From Sulfuricella denitrificans skB26 (lineage in GTDB: Bacteria; Pseudomonadota; Gammaproteobacteria; Burkholderiales; Sulfuricellaceae), in contig NC_022357.1 in the NCBI RefSeq assembly GCF_000297055.2, positions 2,944,501 to 3,008,500 on the forward strand: a stretch of DNA of 64,000 bases. Reading direction: 5' to 3'. The position numbers and the translations under genes were made by a program. How positions within the stretch are numbered: the stretch's first letter is position 1; each line of letters opens with the position of its first letter. This document shows positions 25,436-35,075 of this stretch, piece after piece. The notes beneath the pieces were generated by a model. The model saw nothing but the letters and a program-made list of their open reading frames with translations. It was not told where the DNA came from and ran no database searches.

Positions 25436-27214
25436 TTATTGTAAATCCACAGAACCCACTTTTTCAAAATTCTCCACCACTTCGCTATACGATCCGACGG
25501 ACATCAGCTCCCCGTCATGAAGAAGGCAAACACGATCACAACCCTCTATCGTACTCAGCCGATGTGCAATAACAAGAATCGTCTTGTTCCCTCGAAGCCC
25601 TCGTACTGTCTTTATGAATTCACCCTCAGTCTGATTATCTAGCGCGGATGTTGCCTCATCAAGGATCAATATTTTAGGGTCATGATAAAGAGCGCGCGCA
25701 ATTCCAATACGCTGACGCTGCCCGCCACTCAGCCTTACCCCCCGCTCGCCGACCAAGGTGTCCAAACCATCCACAAGTTCCTCAACGAATGTTTTTAGTT
25801 GCGCGCCTTCCAAAGCCACCCAAATTTTACCGTCTTCAATCTCATCGTCCAATAGTCCGAGGGCGACGTTTCTACGCAGCGTGTCATCGGTCAGATAGAT
25901 TGACTGGGGTATATATCCCACCTGCCTTTGCCAGGACATCAAGTTTTGTTCAATAGGGATTCCATCAACTAAAACTTTGCCACTCGTAGGCGACAACAAA
26001 CCGAGGATAATATCTATCAGCGTTGTCTTACCTGAACCACTTTTACCAACGAAACCCACCATTTCACCTGATCGAATAACCAGCGAGATGTTCTTTATGG
26101 ACGGCTTATTTGCGCCAGGATATACATATGAGACGCTCTTCACTTCCAGCTTATCCCGCATCCCTGGAATCGCTGGCAAAGACGAATCCGATTTATTGAA
26201 ATCATCGTTCTCTATATCAGAATAAACCGTCCCCAGTGACGCAGCACCTAATCGAAGCTGGTTCAGCGACGTCATAATCCTGTTCAAACCTGGGAGCAAA
26301 CGAAATGCGGAAGCTGCGTACACAGCCATAAGTGGTAGCGCCTCTGCCATTCGACCAAGTCCGGTCATGACAAGCATTACCCCAACAAACAGCGCAATAA
26401 AAAGAGTCTCCAGCACCAGCCTGGGCAGGGCGTTAAGAAGCAACGACATACGTACGTTTTGAGAATGGCCACGAGCATGCTTGGCGAAGCCTTCCTCAAA
26501 AAAAGCCTCTCTGCACAGAACTTTGATCTCTTTTATCCCACCCAGACCTTCTTGTGCGTATTGAATCAATCTTGCCGCATCAACCTGCAAATCACTGCCA
26601 ATTGTTGCAAGTCGCTCACGAAACGTTCGATAGAATAACCAAACAAATGCACTCCCTGCGGATAACGCAACGAATGCTGCCAAAGGGTCCATCACAACTA
26701 TCAAAGTGAACAACCCAATAATCACCATACCCTCGGACAACAAAATGAGTGTTGGGATCAGGACCTGATACAACATACTGCTGACCTCACCCGTAACATT
26801 ACGGATTAACTGCGCTGTATTAATCTGGAGGTGAAAAGTATAAGGGCGCCTCAAATAGCCTGACATCAGCTTGACCGATAAAGCCGCCATTTCATTCGCA
26901 ACAAATCCAAACTGTAATGACGTAAGAACATAGATAAATAAATTTTTACTCAAAAAAAGAAATAACAAAATAAACAATAGTATTAGAAAAAAGCCCTCCC
27001 TTGATGGATTACCCATAAAAGCCGAAAGTGTCGACAGGAATCGGCTTTTCTCTATAATTTCGGGGTTTTGCATGACCCCGACAACCGGGACCAACGCACC
27101 AATCCCGATCAGCTCAAGCAAAGCCGCGACCACCATTAACAGCATCAAAAAAATCAAATGCCTTCGCTGCTTGCGGGTAAACAACCGCATCAACTTATCT
27201 ATAGTATCTATCAT
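25436..27214 (-). CDS. PglK/MsbA-like ABC transporter, fused permease and ATPase (flippase)
   Basis: A 592-residue half transporter. The membrane domain (about 15-320, six helices) carries ELIGIGALVPVVGVMQNPE, a motif seen in PglK/WlaB-type lipid-linked oligosaccharide flippases. The nucleotide-binding domain (about 350-580) has Walker A GKSGSGKTT near 390, the Q-loop YIPQSIYL, signature LSGGQRQRIGIARAL, Walker B ILILDEATSALD and the H-loop IAHRLST. In this locus it would flip a finished undecaprenyl-diphosphate-linked glycan as a homodimer. No Wzx flippase is recognised elsewhere in the window, which supports that role. It lies 21 bases after the polymerase/ligase gene. Confidence 0.85.
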   Translation of the reverse strand: MIDTIDKLMRLFTRKQRRHLIFLMLLMVVAALLELIGIGALVPVVGVMQNPEIIEKSRFLSTLSAFMGNPSREGFFLILLFILLFLFLSKNLFIYVLTSLQFGFVANEMAALSVKLMSGYLRRPYTFHLQINTAQLIRNVTGEVSSMLYQVLIPTLILLSEGMVIIGLFTLIVVMDPLAAFVALSAGSAFVWLFYRTFRERLATIGSDLQVDAARLIQYAQEGLGGIKEIKVLCREAFFEEGFAKHARGHSQNVRMSLLLNALPRLVLETLFIALFVGVMLVMTGLGRMAEALPLMAVYAASAFRLLPGLNRIMTSLNQLRLGAASLGTVYSDIENDDFNKSDSSLPAIPGMRDKLEVKSVSYVYPGANKPSIKNISLVIRSGEMVGFVGKSGSGKTTLIDIILGLLSPTSGKVLVDGIPIEQNLMSWQRQVGYIPQSIYLTDDTLRRNVALGLLDDEIEDGKIWVALEGAQLKTFVEELVDGLDTLVGERGVRLSGGQRQRIGIARALYHDPKILILDEATSALDNQTEGEFIKTVRGLRGNKTILVIAHRLSTIEGCDRVCLLHDGELMSVGSYSEVVENFEKVGSVDLQ

Positions 27215-27235
27215 TAACCTACACTCACGAGTAAT

Positions 27236-28522
27236 CTATGTTGTTCGAGAGCGACATCCTTGAACCGCGTTTGACGCGGATACCAGTAAAGCGCTTAAGA
27301 AAAAATATTGAATTGAATTAAAATAATTACCACTAAATTGATCCTGCACTAGCGCAAATGCCCACATGGCTGCCACCACCTTATTGGCCGGAAAACTGTT
27401 TAAATCATTTCTTTGAGAAGAAATTGATCTATGGCACATGACTCCAAGACTAATGTTGAATATTAAAAACACAGTAAAGCCAACCAACCCCAACTCTGTA
27501 ATTGCCTGTAAAAAAGTAGAATGCGGGGAAGCAAATTTCTTATTAAGTTGACCTTCATTTGCCCCAAAATTACCAGGTCCCACACCCCATATCGGATTTT
27601 CCTTAGCCTCACGGATAGTGTCGTCTATATATGACGATCTAATTTCAAGAGATTTGTTACTAACCGTAGTGGTTGTTTGAATAAACGGAAATACGAATTT
27701 CGCCAAATTTTCAAAATGTTCAAATTTAGATTGTGGCAACGTGATAAACGAGATAAATAACGCACATGTAATTAGCACAAGAAGCGTTAAATATCGTCGA
27801 CTAATATTTCCTAATAAACAGACATAAAATATCACCAGCAGAGATGCGGTAAGCATGCCCCGAGCACTCATATGCACCATCACAAAAACGCTGGACACGA
27901 TAGCGCAACCATTAATAATTCTCAGTAGACGCGAATAAAAAACATTGGACAACTCAATAACACTTGTCGCGACAAGCAGGTAACCGGCAAAAGCCCCAAC
28001 TGTCTGGTACACCACATATTTTGAAAACAAAAAACTTCTAGCATTTTCACTATAAGGCGCATAAAACAATTCAAGCAAAACAAGGGCTATATTAAGCAAT
28101 AAGCTTAACGACAACACATATCCAATAAATTGTTTTATTTGTCCATTAACAAGCAAACGCCCAAAAAAATAAGGAGCACAAATGCGACCAATCATGATCG
28201 GAAGTAACGTATTCAAGTCACTCAAACTTAGAAACAGACTGAACGTTACCAAAATCAACACCAATAATATGAATGCCACATCTACGTTGGAGAGACTCAC
28301 CTTTATTGGAAAGTAAATATGATTTGTACCAAAAAATAATATTCCGGCATAAATTGCAATGGCTATTAAAACAAGATAATACGGATGCGCTATTGTCGTT
28401 AAATCAGAAATCATGCCCCACATAGGCGACAAAAAAAACAGAAGCAAGGCCAGGAAAACAGGGTTAAATACCTGGCCAAGAAGGCCAAAAAAACCAGCCA
28501 GTGTCATTCTTCTCGCGTCCAT
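27236..28522 (-). CDS. O-antigen polymerase/ligase family membrane protein (Wzy/WaaL type)
   Basis: A 428-residue protein with about eleven or twelve hydrophobic helices. The large periplasmic loop holds NPIWGVGPGNFGANEG and SPHSTFLQAITELGLVG, the Wzy_C (O-antigen ligase) pattern with its conserved G-x-G-x-x-x-F and H-S. Such proteins either polymerise O-units or ligate glycans to lipid A core or to pilin (PglL). The short loop does not let me choose among these. The gene is distinctly AT-rich and lies directly before the PglK-like flippase. A second in-frame ATG occurs five codons in (MDARRM). Confidence 0.8.
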   Translation of the reverse strand: MDARRMTLAGFFGLLGQVFNPVFLALLLFFLSPMWGMISDLTTIAHPYYLVLIAIAIYAGILFFGTNHIYFPIKVSLSNVDVAFILLVLILVTFSLFLSLSDLNTLLPIMIGRICAPYFFGRLLVNGQIKQFIGYVLSLSLLLNIALVLLELFYAPYSENARSFLFSKYVVYQTVGAFAGYLLVATSVIELSNVFYSRLLRIINGCAIVSSVFVMVHMSARGMLTASLLVIFYVCLLGNISRRYLTLLVLITCALFISFITLPQSKFEHFENLAKFVFPFIQTTTTVSNKSLEIRSSYIDDTIREAKENPIWGVGPGNFGANEGQLNKKFASPHSTFLQAITELGLVGFTVFLIFNISLGVMCHRSISSQRNDLNSFPANKVVAAMWAFALVQDQFSGNYFNSIQYFFLSALLVSASNAVQGCRSRTT

Positions 28523-28919
28523 TGTTTCAACCCACCTTCTTGTGGCGATATTCGCCCGTACATGTCTTTAAAAGGCACACAATATCTTCTTCACCCAAAT
28601 ATTCTTCTCTGATTGCACTTCAATCATGATCAAATTCGTCAACCCCGGATTCGCCCAAACGATGGCGGCACCCGACTGGAATACAGATAGATATACATTT
28701 GCAAGAAGCGCGAAGCACCGGACTTAACCATAAGTCGGAACTCCGCATCTCATTGAACCTTCAAGCCCCATGACGTACACAAAGGTTTTCTGTAGTAAAT
28801 CGCTTCATGAATGTATTGGGATGCAATGCGCGGAAAACCTGCCACAAATGCATGCCGGTTCCACCGAAAAGATCTACGGGAATCGGCATTGCGTTCTACT
28901 GCATTTAACAGCACTTCAA
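28523..28919. other. 397-bp intergenic region without a recognisable gene
   Basis: It separates rfbD from the polymerase/ligase gene, both on the minus strand. I find no coding signal in either strand. An imperfect hairpin (CCGGACTTA and TAAGTCGG, one bulged G, four-base loop) lies at 28718-28738 but has no T run on either side. The region may hold the promoter of the 28522-leftward transcript, though I cannot point to convincing hexamers. Confidence 0.5.
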
Positions 28920-29807
28920 TTAAAAACACTGCTTTATGTTTTCTTTGTCCATGCAAAGCGTTAATGAAGCATCCCAATCTGGCAGTGCCACCCCAAATAT
29001 CTGATTAAGTTTGATGGAAGACAAAGTAGAGTATGGTGGTCTTGGTGCGGGCAACGGATATTCGGAAGTAGCAAGGGGAATCAGATGGGGCAGAGGCTGT
29101 ATTAGGCCTGAGACATTTTCAAGAATCACTCGTGTAAAACCATGCCATGAAGTCTGGCCGGCCGCTGTCAGATTGTAAATGCCGCTCCTCATGACAAAGG
29201 GTTGGAAACCTTGGCCCAACACCTGCCCGGTCGCTTCCGCAATCATCCGGCTCCAGGTAGGTGCGCCGATCTGGTCGTCCACGATCCGCAACTCATCACG
29301 CTCCTTGGCCAGCCGCAGGATGGTCAGCAGAAAGTTCCTGCCACGCAGGCCGTACACCCAACTAGTACGGAAAATCAGATACGGGATGCCCGCAGCCTGA
29401 ACTGCATGTTCACCAGCAAGTTTGGTTTTGCCGTAAACACTGAGTGGGTTGGGAATATCCTCCTCGGTGTAAGGAGAGGTTTTTGTGCCGTCAAACACAT
29501 AGTCTGTGGAATAGTGAACCATTGTGGCGCCTAGCTGTTTGGCCTCTTCCGCCATGATGCCGGGTGCCACACCATTGATCGCCATGGCCAGTTCTGGTTC
29601 GCTTTCCGCCTTGTCGACAGCGGTATAGGCGGCGGCGTTGACGATCAAATTTGGCTGGATGGCTCGAATGGTATTGCGAATCGAATCGGGGTTGGCCAGA
29701 TCCATTCCCTGGCGATCTATTGCAACTACATCACCCAGCGTAGCCAGGGTGCGCTGCAGCTCCCATCCGACTTGGCCGTTCTTACCAACCAATAGAATTT
29801 TTTTCAC
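28920..29807 (-). CDS. rfbD: dTDP-4-dehydrorhamnose reductase
   Basis: A 295-residue RmlD/RfbD enzyme, last step of dTDP-L-rhamnose synthesis (NADPH reduction of the 4-keto group). VGKNGQVGWELQRTL is the cofactor loop, VNAAAYTAVDKAESEPELA the family signature, YSTDYVFDG the catalytic Ser/Thr strand and SVYGKTKLAGEHAV the Tyr-x3-Lys. FRTSWVYGLRGRNFLLTIL follows. It starts inside the rfbC stop (ATGA). Start and end agree with the usual family length of about 290-300. Confidence 0.95.
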   Translation of the reverse strand: MKKILLVGKNGQVGWELQRTLATLGDVVAIDRQGMDLANPDSIRNTIRAIQPNLIVNAAAYTAVDKAESEPELAMAINGVAPGIMAEEAKQLGATMVHYSTDYVFDGTKTSPYTEEDIPNPLSVYGKTKLAGEHAVQAAGIPYLIFRTSWVYGLRGRNFLLTILRLAKERDELRIVDDQIGAPTWSRMIAEATGQVLGQGFQPFVMRSGIYNLTAAGQTSWHGFTRVILENVSGLIQPLPHLIPLATSEYPLPAPRPPYSTLSSIKLNQIFGVALPDWDASLTLCMDKENIKQCF

Positions 29808-30349
29808 TCAAACACCTCGGCTGCGCGGAATGCGACACCGGCCTGATCCTTGGCGGACAGCACCGGGTCGCCCTGAAGCGGCCAATCTACTGCCAGACCG
29901 GTGTCGCTCCATCGGATGCAGCGCTCGTATTCAGGCACCCAGTAATCGGTCGTCTTATAGAGAAACTCTGCATAGTCGGACAAGACCAGAAAGCCATGCG
30001 CGAAACCGGGCGGGATCCAGGCCATGCGCTTGTTTTCCGCCGATAGATTGAACCCCGTCCATTTCCCGAAGGTGGGTGAATTCTTGCGAATATCCACCGC
30101 AACATCGAATACCTCACCCGCGATCACTCGCACCAACTTTCCCTGTGGCTGTTTGATCTGATAATGCAGCCCCCGGAGTACATTTTTTGCCGAGCGGGAA
30201 TGGTTGTCCTGGACGAAATGCGCGGGAATTCCCGCCGCCTCCGCCAGTACTTTCTCATTGTAGCTCTCGAAAAAAAAACCTCGCTCGTCGCCATACACTT
30301 TGGGTTCGAGGATCAATACATCAGGGATGGTGCTCCGAATAACCTTCAT
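29804..30349 (-). CDS. rfbC: dTDP-4-dehydrorhamnose 3,5-epimerase
   Basis: A 181-residue cupin-fold epimerase. DERGFFFESYNEK, FVQDNHSRSAKNVLRGLHYQ with the catalytic His region, QGKLVRVIAGEVFDVAVDIR and PPGFAHGFLVLSD are all RmlC signatures. It converts dTDP-4-keto-6-deoxyglucose to the L-lyxo keto sugar that RfbD reduces. The gene begins directly at the end of rfbA, with one shared base, and ends in a 4-base overlap with rfbD. Confidence 0.96.
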   Translation of the reverse strand: MKVIRSTIPDVLILEPKVYGDERGFFFESYNEKVLAEAAGIPAHFVQDNHSRSAKNVLRGLHYQIKQPQGKLVRVIAGEVFDVAVDIRKNSPTFGKWTGFNLSAENKRMAWIPPGFAHGFLVLSDYAEFLYKTTDYWVPEYERCIRWSDTGLAVDWPLQGDPVLSAKDQAGVAFRAAEVFE

Positions 30350-31224
30350 CAGAATAGTCTTTCCTGCAGCAGCCCCTGCAAATACCGTCCATAGCCATTT
30401 TTACTCAATGGGATAGCCAGTGCTTCCAGTTGTTCCGCTGAAATATAGCCCATGCGGTAAGCGATCTCTTCCGGGCAAGCGATCTTGAGACCTTGGCGTT
30501 TTTCTATCGTCTCGATGAACTGAGATGCCTCGAGGAGAGATTCATGCGTGCCGGTATCGAGCCAGGCCATGCCGCGGCCCATGACTGACACTTCCAGCCG
30601 CCCCTGGCTCAGGTATAGCCTGTTGACGTCGGTAATCTCCAGTTCACCTCGGGGAGAAGGCTTGAGCGACCGCGCGACTTCCACCACTCGATTATCGTAG
30701 AAATACAGGCCAGTCACCGCATAGCGGGATTTCGGCTTGAGGGGTTTTTCCTCGATGGAAAGAGCCTGACCGGCTTGATCGAATTCCACCACGCCATAGC
30801 GTTCGGGGTCTTGCACCGGGTAAGCAAATACTGTCGCCCCAGTGTCCTTTTGCGCTGCGGCCTGCAAATCATCCGCCAATTCGTGGCCGTAAAAGATATT
30901 GTCCCCCAGCACCAGGGCACAGGGATCATTACCGATGAAATCTGCGCCGATAATGAATGCCTGGGCAATGCCCTCCGGCTCGGGCTGAACCGCATAGCGG
31001 ATGTTGAGACCCCAGCGCGTGCCATCGCCCAGCAATTGCTCGAAACGCGGCGTATCCTGGGGCGTGGAAATGATCAGGATGTCGCGTATCCCAGCCAGCA
31101 TCAGCGTAGACAGGGGGTAATAAATCATCGGCTTGTCATACACCGGCAACAGTTGTTTGGAAACCGCCAGGGTCACCGGATGCAGGCGCGTGCCGGATCC
31201 GCCGGCAAGGATAATTCCTTTCAT
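30349..31224 (-). CDS. rfbA: Glucose-1-phosphate thymidylyltransferase
   Basis: A 291-residue RmlA from the ATG at 31222-31224, which overlaps the rfbB stop by 4 bases. A longer frame to 31260 would run into rfbB and lacks the family start. [18 protein letters not shown] is the nucleotide-binding loop, [16 protein letters not shown] and [10 protein letters not shown] the substrate strands, and [18 protein letters not shown] the sugar-binding segment. It makes dTDP-glucose for rhamnose. Through RfbB it would also feed the WecE/WecD branch at 1-2661. Confidence 0.96.
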   Translation of the reverse strand: MKGIILAGGSGTRLHPVTLAVSKQLLPVYDKPMIYYPLSTLMLAGIRDILIISTPQDTPRFEQLLGDGTRWGLNIRYAVQPEPEGIAQAFIIGADFIGNDPCALVLGDNIFYGHELADDLQAAAQKDTGATVFAYPVQDPERYGVVEFDQAGQALSIEEKPLKPKSRYAVTGLYFYDNRVVEVARSLKPSPRGELEITDVNRLYLSQGRLEVSVMGRGMAWLDTGTHESLLEASQFIETIEKRQGLKIACPEEIAYRMGYISAEQLEALAIPLSKNGYGRYLQGLLQERLF

Positions 31225-32291
31225 GCCTTCTCCCGATTTTGGTAATTCGCTTTCATCCATTGCTGATATTCACCGCTGACGATGTTCTCCACCCAGCCCA
31301 TATTGTCGAGGTACCATGCCACGGTTTTACGGATGCCGGTCTCGAAGGTTTCCAGCGGCTTCCAGCCCAGTTCCCGCTCGATTTTCCGCGCATCGATGGC
31401 GTAGCGGCGATCATGCCCAGGGCGGTCCTTCACATAAGTGATCAGGGAAGCATAGGGTTTGCTATTGGCGGCGGGCTTCAGTTCATCAAGAATGGCGCAC
31501 ACGGTGTTCACCACGTCGAGGTTGGTTTTCTCATTCCAGCCGCCGATGTTATAGGTTTCTCCCAGCCGGCCTCCGGCCAGCACGGCACGGATCGCAGCGC
31601 AGTGGTCGCCGACGTAAAGCCAGTCGCGCACGTTCATGCCGTCACCGTAAATCGGCAACGGTTTGCCGTTCAGTGCATTGAGGATGATCAAGGGAATCAG
31701 CTTCTCGGGGAACTGGAATGCGCCGTAATTATTCGAGCAGTTGGTGGTCAGCGTTGGCAGTCCGTAGGTGTGATGATAGGCCCGAACCAGATGATCGGAC
31801 GCCGCCTTGGAGGCAGAGTAGGGGCTATTCGGCGCATACGCCGTAGTTTCAGTGAACGGCGGATCGTTAGCGCCGAGCGAGCCATACACCTCATCGGTGG
31901 AAACGTGAAGGAAACGAAATGCGGCTTTTTCTTCCGCTTGCAACTCTTGCCAATAAGCCCGTACTTCTTCCAGCAGGCTGAAGGTGCCGTTGATATTGGT
32001 CTGGATGAATTCGCCAGGGCCGTGGATGGATCGGTCGACATGGCTTTCCGCTGCGAAATGGATGATGGCGCGAGGTTGGTGCTGGCTCAGCAGCTTGGCC
32101 ACCAGCACCCGGTCATTGATGTCACCCTGGACGAAAATATGCCGAGGGTCGTCCTTCAGGTTGGCGAGATTTTCCAGGTTGCCAGCATAGGTGAGCTTAT
32201 CCAGATTGACGACGGCCTCACCGGTGGCGGCTATCCAGTCCAAGATGAAGTTTGAACCAATAAAGCCTGCGCCACCGGTGACCAGAATCAT
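31221..32291 (-). CDS. rfbB: dTDP-glucose 4,6-dehydratase
   Basis: A 356-residue SDR enzyme. [15 protein letters not shown] binds [29 protein letters not shown] (Asp-Glu active-site pair) and [15 protein letters not shown] (Tyr-x3-Lys) are RmlB hallmarks. [18 protein letters not shown] and [13 protein letters not shown] follow. The product dTDP-4-keto-6-deoxyglucose is the branch point for L-rhamnose and for the amino sugar made by WecE. It is coupled by ATGA overlaps to the epimerase upstream and rfbA downstream. Confidence 0.96.
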   Translation of the reverse strand: MILVTGGAGFIGSNFILDWIAATGEAVVNLDKLTYAGNLENLANLKDDPRHIFVQGDINDRVLVAKLLSQHQPRAIIHFAAESHVDRSIHGPGEFIQTNINGTFSLLEEVRAYWQELQAEEKAAFRFLHVSTDEVYGSLGANDPPFTETTAYAPNSPYSASKAASDHLVRAYHHTYGLPTLTTNCSNNYGAFQFPEKLIPLIILNALNGKPLPIYGDGMNVRDWLYVGDHCAAIRAVLAGGRLGETYNIGGWNEKTNLDVVNTVCAILDELKPAANSKPYASLITYVKDRPGHDRRYAIDARKIERELGWKPLETFETGIRKTVAWYLDNMGWVENIVSGEYQQWMKANYQNREKA

Positions 32292-33304
32292 TTTGAACGC
32301 GCTCCGTAATAGATCTTGAACCAGGCAGCAAACTTCGCCACTCCTTCACTCAACGGCGTGTGCGGTGCAAAGCCAACCGTCTGAGTCAGCTCCTCAATAT
32401 CCGCATAAGTGGCAACCACATCGCCATCCTGCATCGGCAGCATATTCTTGGCGGCTTTTTTGCCGATGGCGCTTTCGATAGTTTCGATAAAAGTCATCAA
32501 CTCCACTGGCTCATGGTTGCCGATATTGTAAATCCGGTAAGGCGCATCGCTGCTTGCGGTATCGGGAGCAGCCCGGTCGAACGACGAATTGGGCTGAGCA
32601 ACTTTATCCAGCACCCGCACCACGCCTTCGGCAATGTCGTCGATATAGGTGAAATCACGCTGCATCTTGCCCTGGTTGAATACATCGATCGGGCGATCTT
32701 CGAGAATCGCACTGGCAAACAGGGATGGCGACATATCCGGCCGGCCCCACGGCCCGTAAACGGTAAAGAAGCGTAGCCCGGTGGTCGGCAAACGATACAG
32801 ATGGCTGTAAGTGTGCGCCATCAGCTCGTTAGATTTTTTGGTGGCTGCGTAGAGGCTGACCGGGTGATCGACGTTATCGTGCACGCTGAACGGCATATGC
32901 GTATTAGAGCCATAGACGCTGGAGCTGCTGGCATAAACCAGGTGTTCCACGCCGTTATGGCGGCAGCCTTCGAGCACATTCAGGAAACCTACGATGTTGG
33001 TGTTGACGTAGGCATGGGGATTTTGAATCGAGTAGCGTACACCCGGTTGTGCCGCGAGATTGACGACGCGCTGAAATTTCTCGCCGGCAAAAAGCGCTTC
33101 CATCGCAGTGCGATCAGCCATGTCCAGCCTGACGAAGCGGAAGCCCTGAAGCGGCAAGAGCTGCTTAAGACGATCTTCTTTCAGCTGAACATCATAGTAA
33201 TCGTTGAGGTTATCGATGCCGACTACCTCGACACCCTGCGCCAGCAAACGCTGCGCAACATGCATGCCGATAAAGCCGGCCACGCCGGTAATTAAAACTT
33301 TCAC
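32288..33304 (-). CDS. UDP-glucuronate 4-epimerase-like NAD-dependent epimerase
   Basis: A 338-residue extended [22 protein letters not shown] is the NAD loop, [16 protein letters not shown] and [17 protein letters not shown] are characteristic of bacterial UDP-glucuronate 4-epimerases (CapI/LpsL type), and [13 protein letters not shown] has the Tyr-x3-Lys. [13 protein letters not shown] and [15 protein letters not shown] follow. It would provide UDP-galacturonate for the glycan. The start is GTG at 33304 with AAGGAAA about eight bases before, and it overlaps the GT2 stop (GTGA). A related UDP-hexose epimerase is the main alternative. Confidence 0.85.
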   Translation of the reverse strand: MKVLITGVAGFIGMHVAQRLLAQGVEVVGIDNLNDYYDVQLKEDRLKQLLPLQGFRFVRLDMADRTAMEALFAGEKFQRVVNLAAQPGVRYSIQNPHAYVNTNIVGFLNVLEGCRHNGVEHLVYASSSSVYGSNTHMPFSVHDNVDHPVSLYAATKKSNELMAHTYSHLYRLPTTGLRFFTVYGPWGRPDMSPSLFASAILEDRPIDVFNQGKMQRDFTYIDDIAEGVVRVLDKVAQPNSSFDRAAPDTASSDAPYRIYNIGNHEPVELMTFIETIESAIGKKAAKNMLPMQDGDVVATYADIEELTQTVGFAPHTPLSEGVAKFAAWFKIYYGARSK

Positions 33305-34062
33305 AATTTTCCTTTTTCGTTCAATTCATGCAGTTTCGCGTATTTCACGAAACTGTTGAAACATCCTATGACGATATGCACCAGCCCCGGCACGCCGTCG
33401 AGAAAGCCGAGCCGGAGGAAATAGAACTTCACGAACCTGAGCAGCGGACTGGCCACCAACCGCCCGAACGAAACCTGCTTTCCTCGCCGAGCAAGCGCTT
33501 CCGCCTGCAGACTGGTATAGCGATCCTGTTTTTCCAGGTAGACGGTGAGACTTTCCTGCGATTCATGCAGTAAATCTCCCTGCACGTTGCCAGCCGGTGA
33601 AGTGGTCAGCACTTTTTCGTGAACCTCGTCCTCGCTCCAATTGGCAACGCGTCGATCGAATAATCGCAGACTCCAGTCAGGATAACCCTCGCCATGCCTG
33701 AGCCAGCGTCCCATAAAGCGATTGCAGCGCGCCATACGATAAGCTCGAAAGCGCGGCGCCTGCAGCATCTCCACGATGCTCGCACGCAGCGGGTCGCTGA
33801 CCCGCTCGTCCGCATCCAGACACAGCACCCAGTCATGACTTGCTTGCTCGATCGCAAATTGTTTTTGCCGGCCAAATCCGAGCCAGTCCTGATGCAGTAC
33901 CCGAGCACCATATTTTAACGCGATTTCCCGGGTATCGTCCCGGCTACCGGAATCCACCACCACGATTTCATCGGCAAAAGCGGCGCTTTTCAGGCAAGCC
34001 TCGATCTGGCTTGCCGCATTCAGGGCAATGATGACCACCGACAAAGGGGTTTTCTGCTGCAT
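33301..34062 (-). CDS. WaaE/KdtX-like family 2 glycosyltransferase
   Basis: A 253-residue GT2. SVVIIALNAASQIEACLKS is the donor-binding start, EIVVVDSGSRDDT the first acidic motif, WVLCLDADERVS the DxD motif and RYTSLQAEALARRGKQ a C-terminal segment typical of the WaaE/KdtX group that adds glucose to the LPS inner core heptose. WaaC and WaaA are divergently encoded 50 bp away, which fits a core-LPS role. A hydrophobic patch near the C-terminus (FYFLRLGFLDGVPG) suggests membrane contact. It heads the run of genes rfbBACD plus epimerase. Confidence 0.85.
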   Translation of the reverse strand: MQQKTPLSVVIIALNAASQIEACLKSAAFADEIVVVDSGSRDDTREIALKYGARVLHQDWLGFGRQKQFAIEQASHDWVLCLDADERVSDPLRASIVEMLQAPRFRAYRMARCNRFMGRWLRHGEGYPDWSLRLFDRRVANWSEDEVHEKVLTTSPAGNVQGDLLHESQESLTVYLEKQDRYTSLQAEALARRGKQVSFGRLVASPLLRFVKFYFLRLGFLDGVPGLVHIVIGCFNSFVKYAKLHELNEKGKL

Positions 34063-34073
34063 CCGCGCTATCT

Positions 34074-34094
34074 GCCGATATTAAAGCCGATATT
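34074..34094. promoter_or_regulatory. Direct repeat in the waaC / GT2 divergent promoter region
   Basis: GCCGATATT occurs twice (34074-34082 and 34086-34094), 12 bases apart start to start, in the only 50 bp separating two divergent LPS core genes. TAAAAT at 34100-34105 could be a -10 for waaC. A role as an operator is a guess. Confidence 0.3.
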
Positions 34095-34112
34095 CTAGGC
34101 TAAAATACCGCG

Positions 34113-35075
34113 ATGCCGAAGATATTGCTCGTCAAAACCTCCTCAATGGGGGATGTCATTCACAACCTGCCCGTGGTCAGCGACATTCGCGCCCATTTCC
34201 CGGAAGCCGAAATCGACTGGGTGGTGGAAGAATCCTTCGCCGGCATTCCAGCCCTGCATCCAGGCATGGGGGAAATCATTCCCGTCGCCGTGCGGCGCTG
34301 GCGCAAAAACCTGTTCAGCCGCACCGTGCACGCTGAGATATCGATCTTCATCAAACACCTGCGCAACAAGACATATGACGTAATACTCGACACCCAGGGA
34401 CTGATCAAAAGCGCGATTATTACCCGCCTTGCCCAAGGGGCCCACTGTGGATTCGACTGGCAAAGCGCTCGTGAACCACTGGCTGCGCTGTTCTATGACA
34501 AAACACTGAGGGTTGAAAAAAATCAGCCTGCGGTTATGCGAAATCGCCTGCTTGCCGGTCGAGCCCTCGGCTACTCGCCTGATGATCCTGTGAACTATGG
34601 CATCGCGGCGCCATCCCTTGTCCTGCCCTGGTTGCCGACAACACCCTTCGTCGTCCTGCTGCACGCCACCAGTCGCGACGACAAGCTATGGCCCGAAGCC
34701 GACTGGATTGCATTAGGTACTTACCTTGCCAGCAAGGGAATTGCCTGCGTATTACCCTGGGGAAGTGCGGCAGAACAGCTGCGTAGCCAGCGGCTGGCGG
34801 AAAAAATCGCCTTAAGCGTTGTTCCTCCTGCGCTCACCCTCGGGCAAGCTGCAACGCTGCTTTCTTTATCCATCGCGTCAGTCGGCGTAGATACCGGGCT
34901 AGTCCATCTCGCAGCGGCATTGACCATACCGACCATCGCCATTTACTGTGCATCCGACCCCGGCCTGACCGGTCTTCATGTTTCTTCCGGACAGGCGATC
35001 AACCTGGGCAGAACGGGTACCCCACCCGACACAGCAAACGTGATCAACGCCCTGAATGGAATGGTCGCATTATGA
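34113..35075 (+). CDS. waaC: Lipopolysaccharide heptosyltransferase I
   Basis: A 320-residue GT9 enzyme that adds the first L-glycero-D-manno-heptose to Kdo2-lipid A. ILLVKTSSMGDVIHNLPVVSDI is the family N-terminus (K-T-S-S-x-G-D-V), WVVEESFAGIPALHP and VILDTQGLIKSA follow. The C-domain has VVLLHATSRDDKLWPEADW and SVGVDTGLVHLAAAL, the ADP-heptose site with the conserved D-T-G-x-x-H. Its stop overlaps the waaA start by 4 bases. Confidence 0.95.
   Translation: MPKILLVKTSSMGDVIHNLPVVSDIRAHFPEAEIDWVVEESFAGIPALHPGMGEIIPVAVRRWRKNLFSRTVHAEISIFIKHLRNKTYDVILDTQGLIKSAIITRLAQGAHCGFDWQSAREPLAALFYDKTLRVEKNQPAVMRNRLLAGRALGYSPDDPVNYGIAAPSLVLPWLPTTPFVVLLHATSRDDKLWPEADWIALGTYLASKGIACVLPWGSAAEQLRSQRLAEKIALSVVPPALTLGQAATLLSLSIASVGVDTGLVHLAAALTIPTIAIYCASDPGLTGLHVSSGQAINLGRTGTPPDTANVINALNGMVAL

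Noticed and set aside
28750-29008. Short open frames in the gap beside rfbD
   Set aside because: Overlap the rfbD 3' end on either strand and show no coding features.
31239-32255. Long open frame (338 codons) on the plus strand across rfbB
   Set aside because: It is antisense to a textbook rfbB with all catalytic motifs; the translation has no recognisable domain and reflects high third-position GC.
1-34062. Possibility that the locus is a flagellar glycosylation island
   Set aside because: No flagellar genes are in the window and the neighbours are O-antigen, LPS core and flippase genes, so a cell-surface polysaccharide or pilin glycan is more likely.
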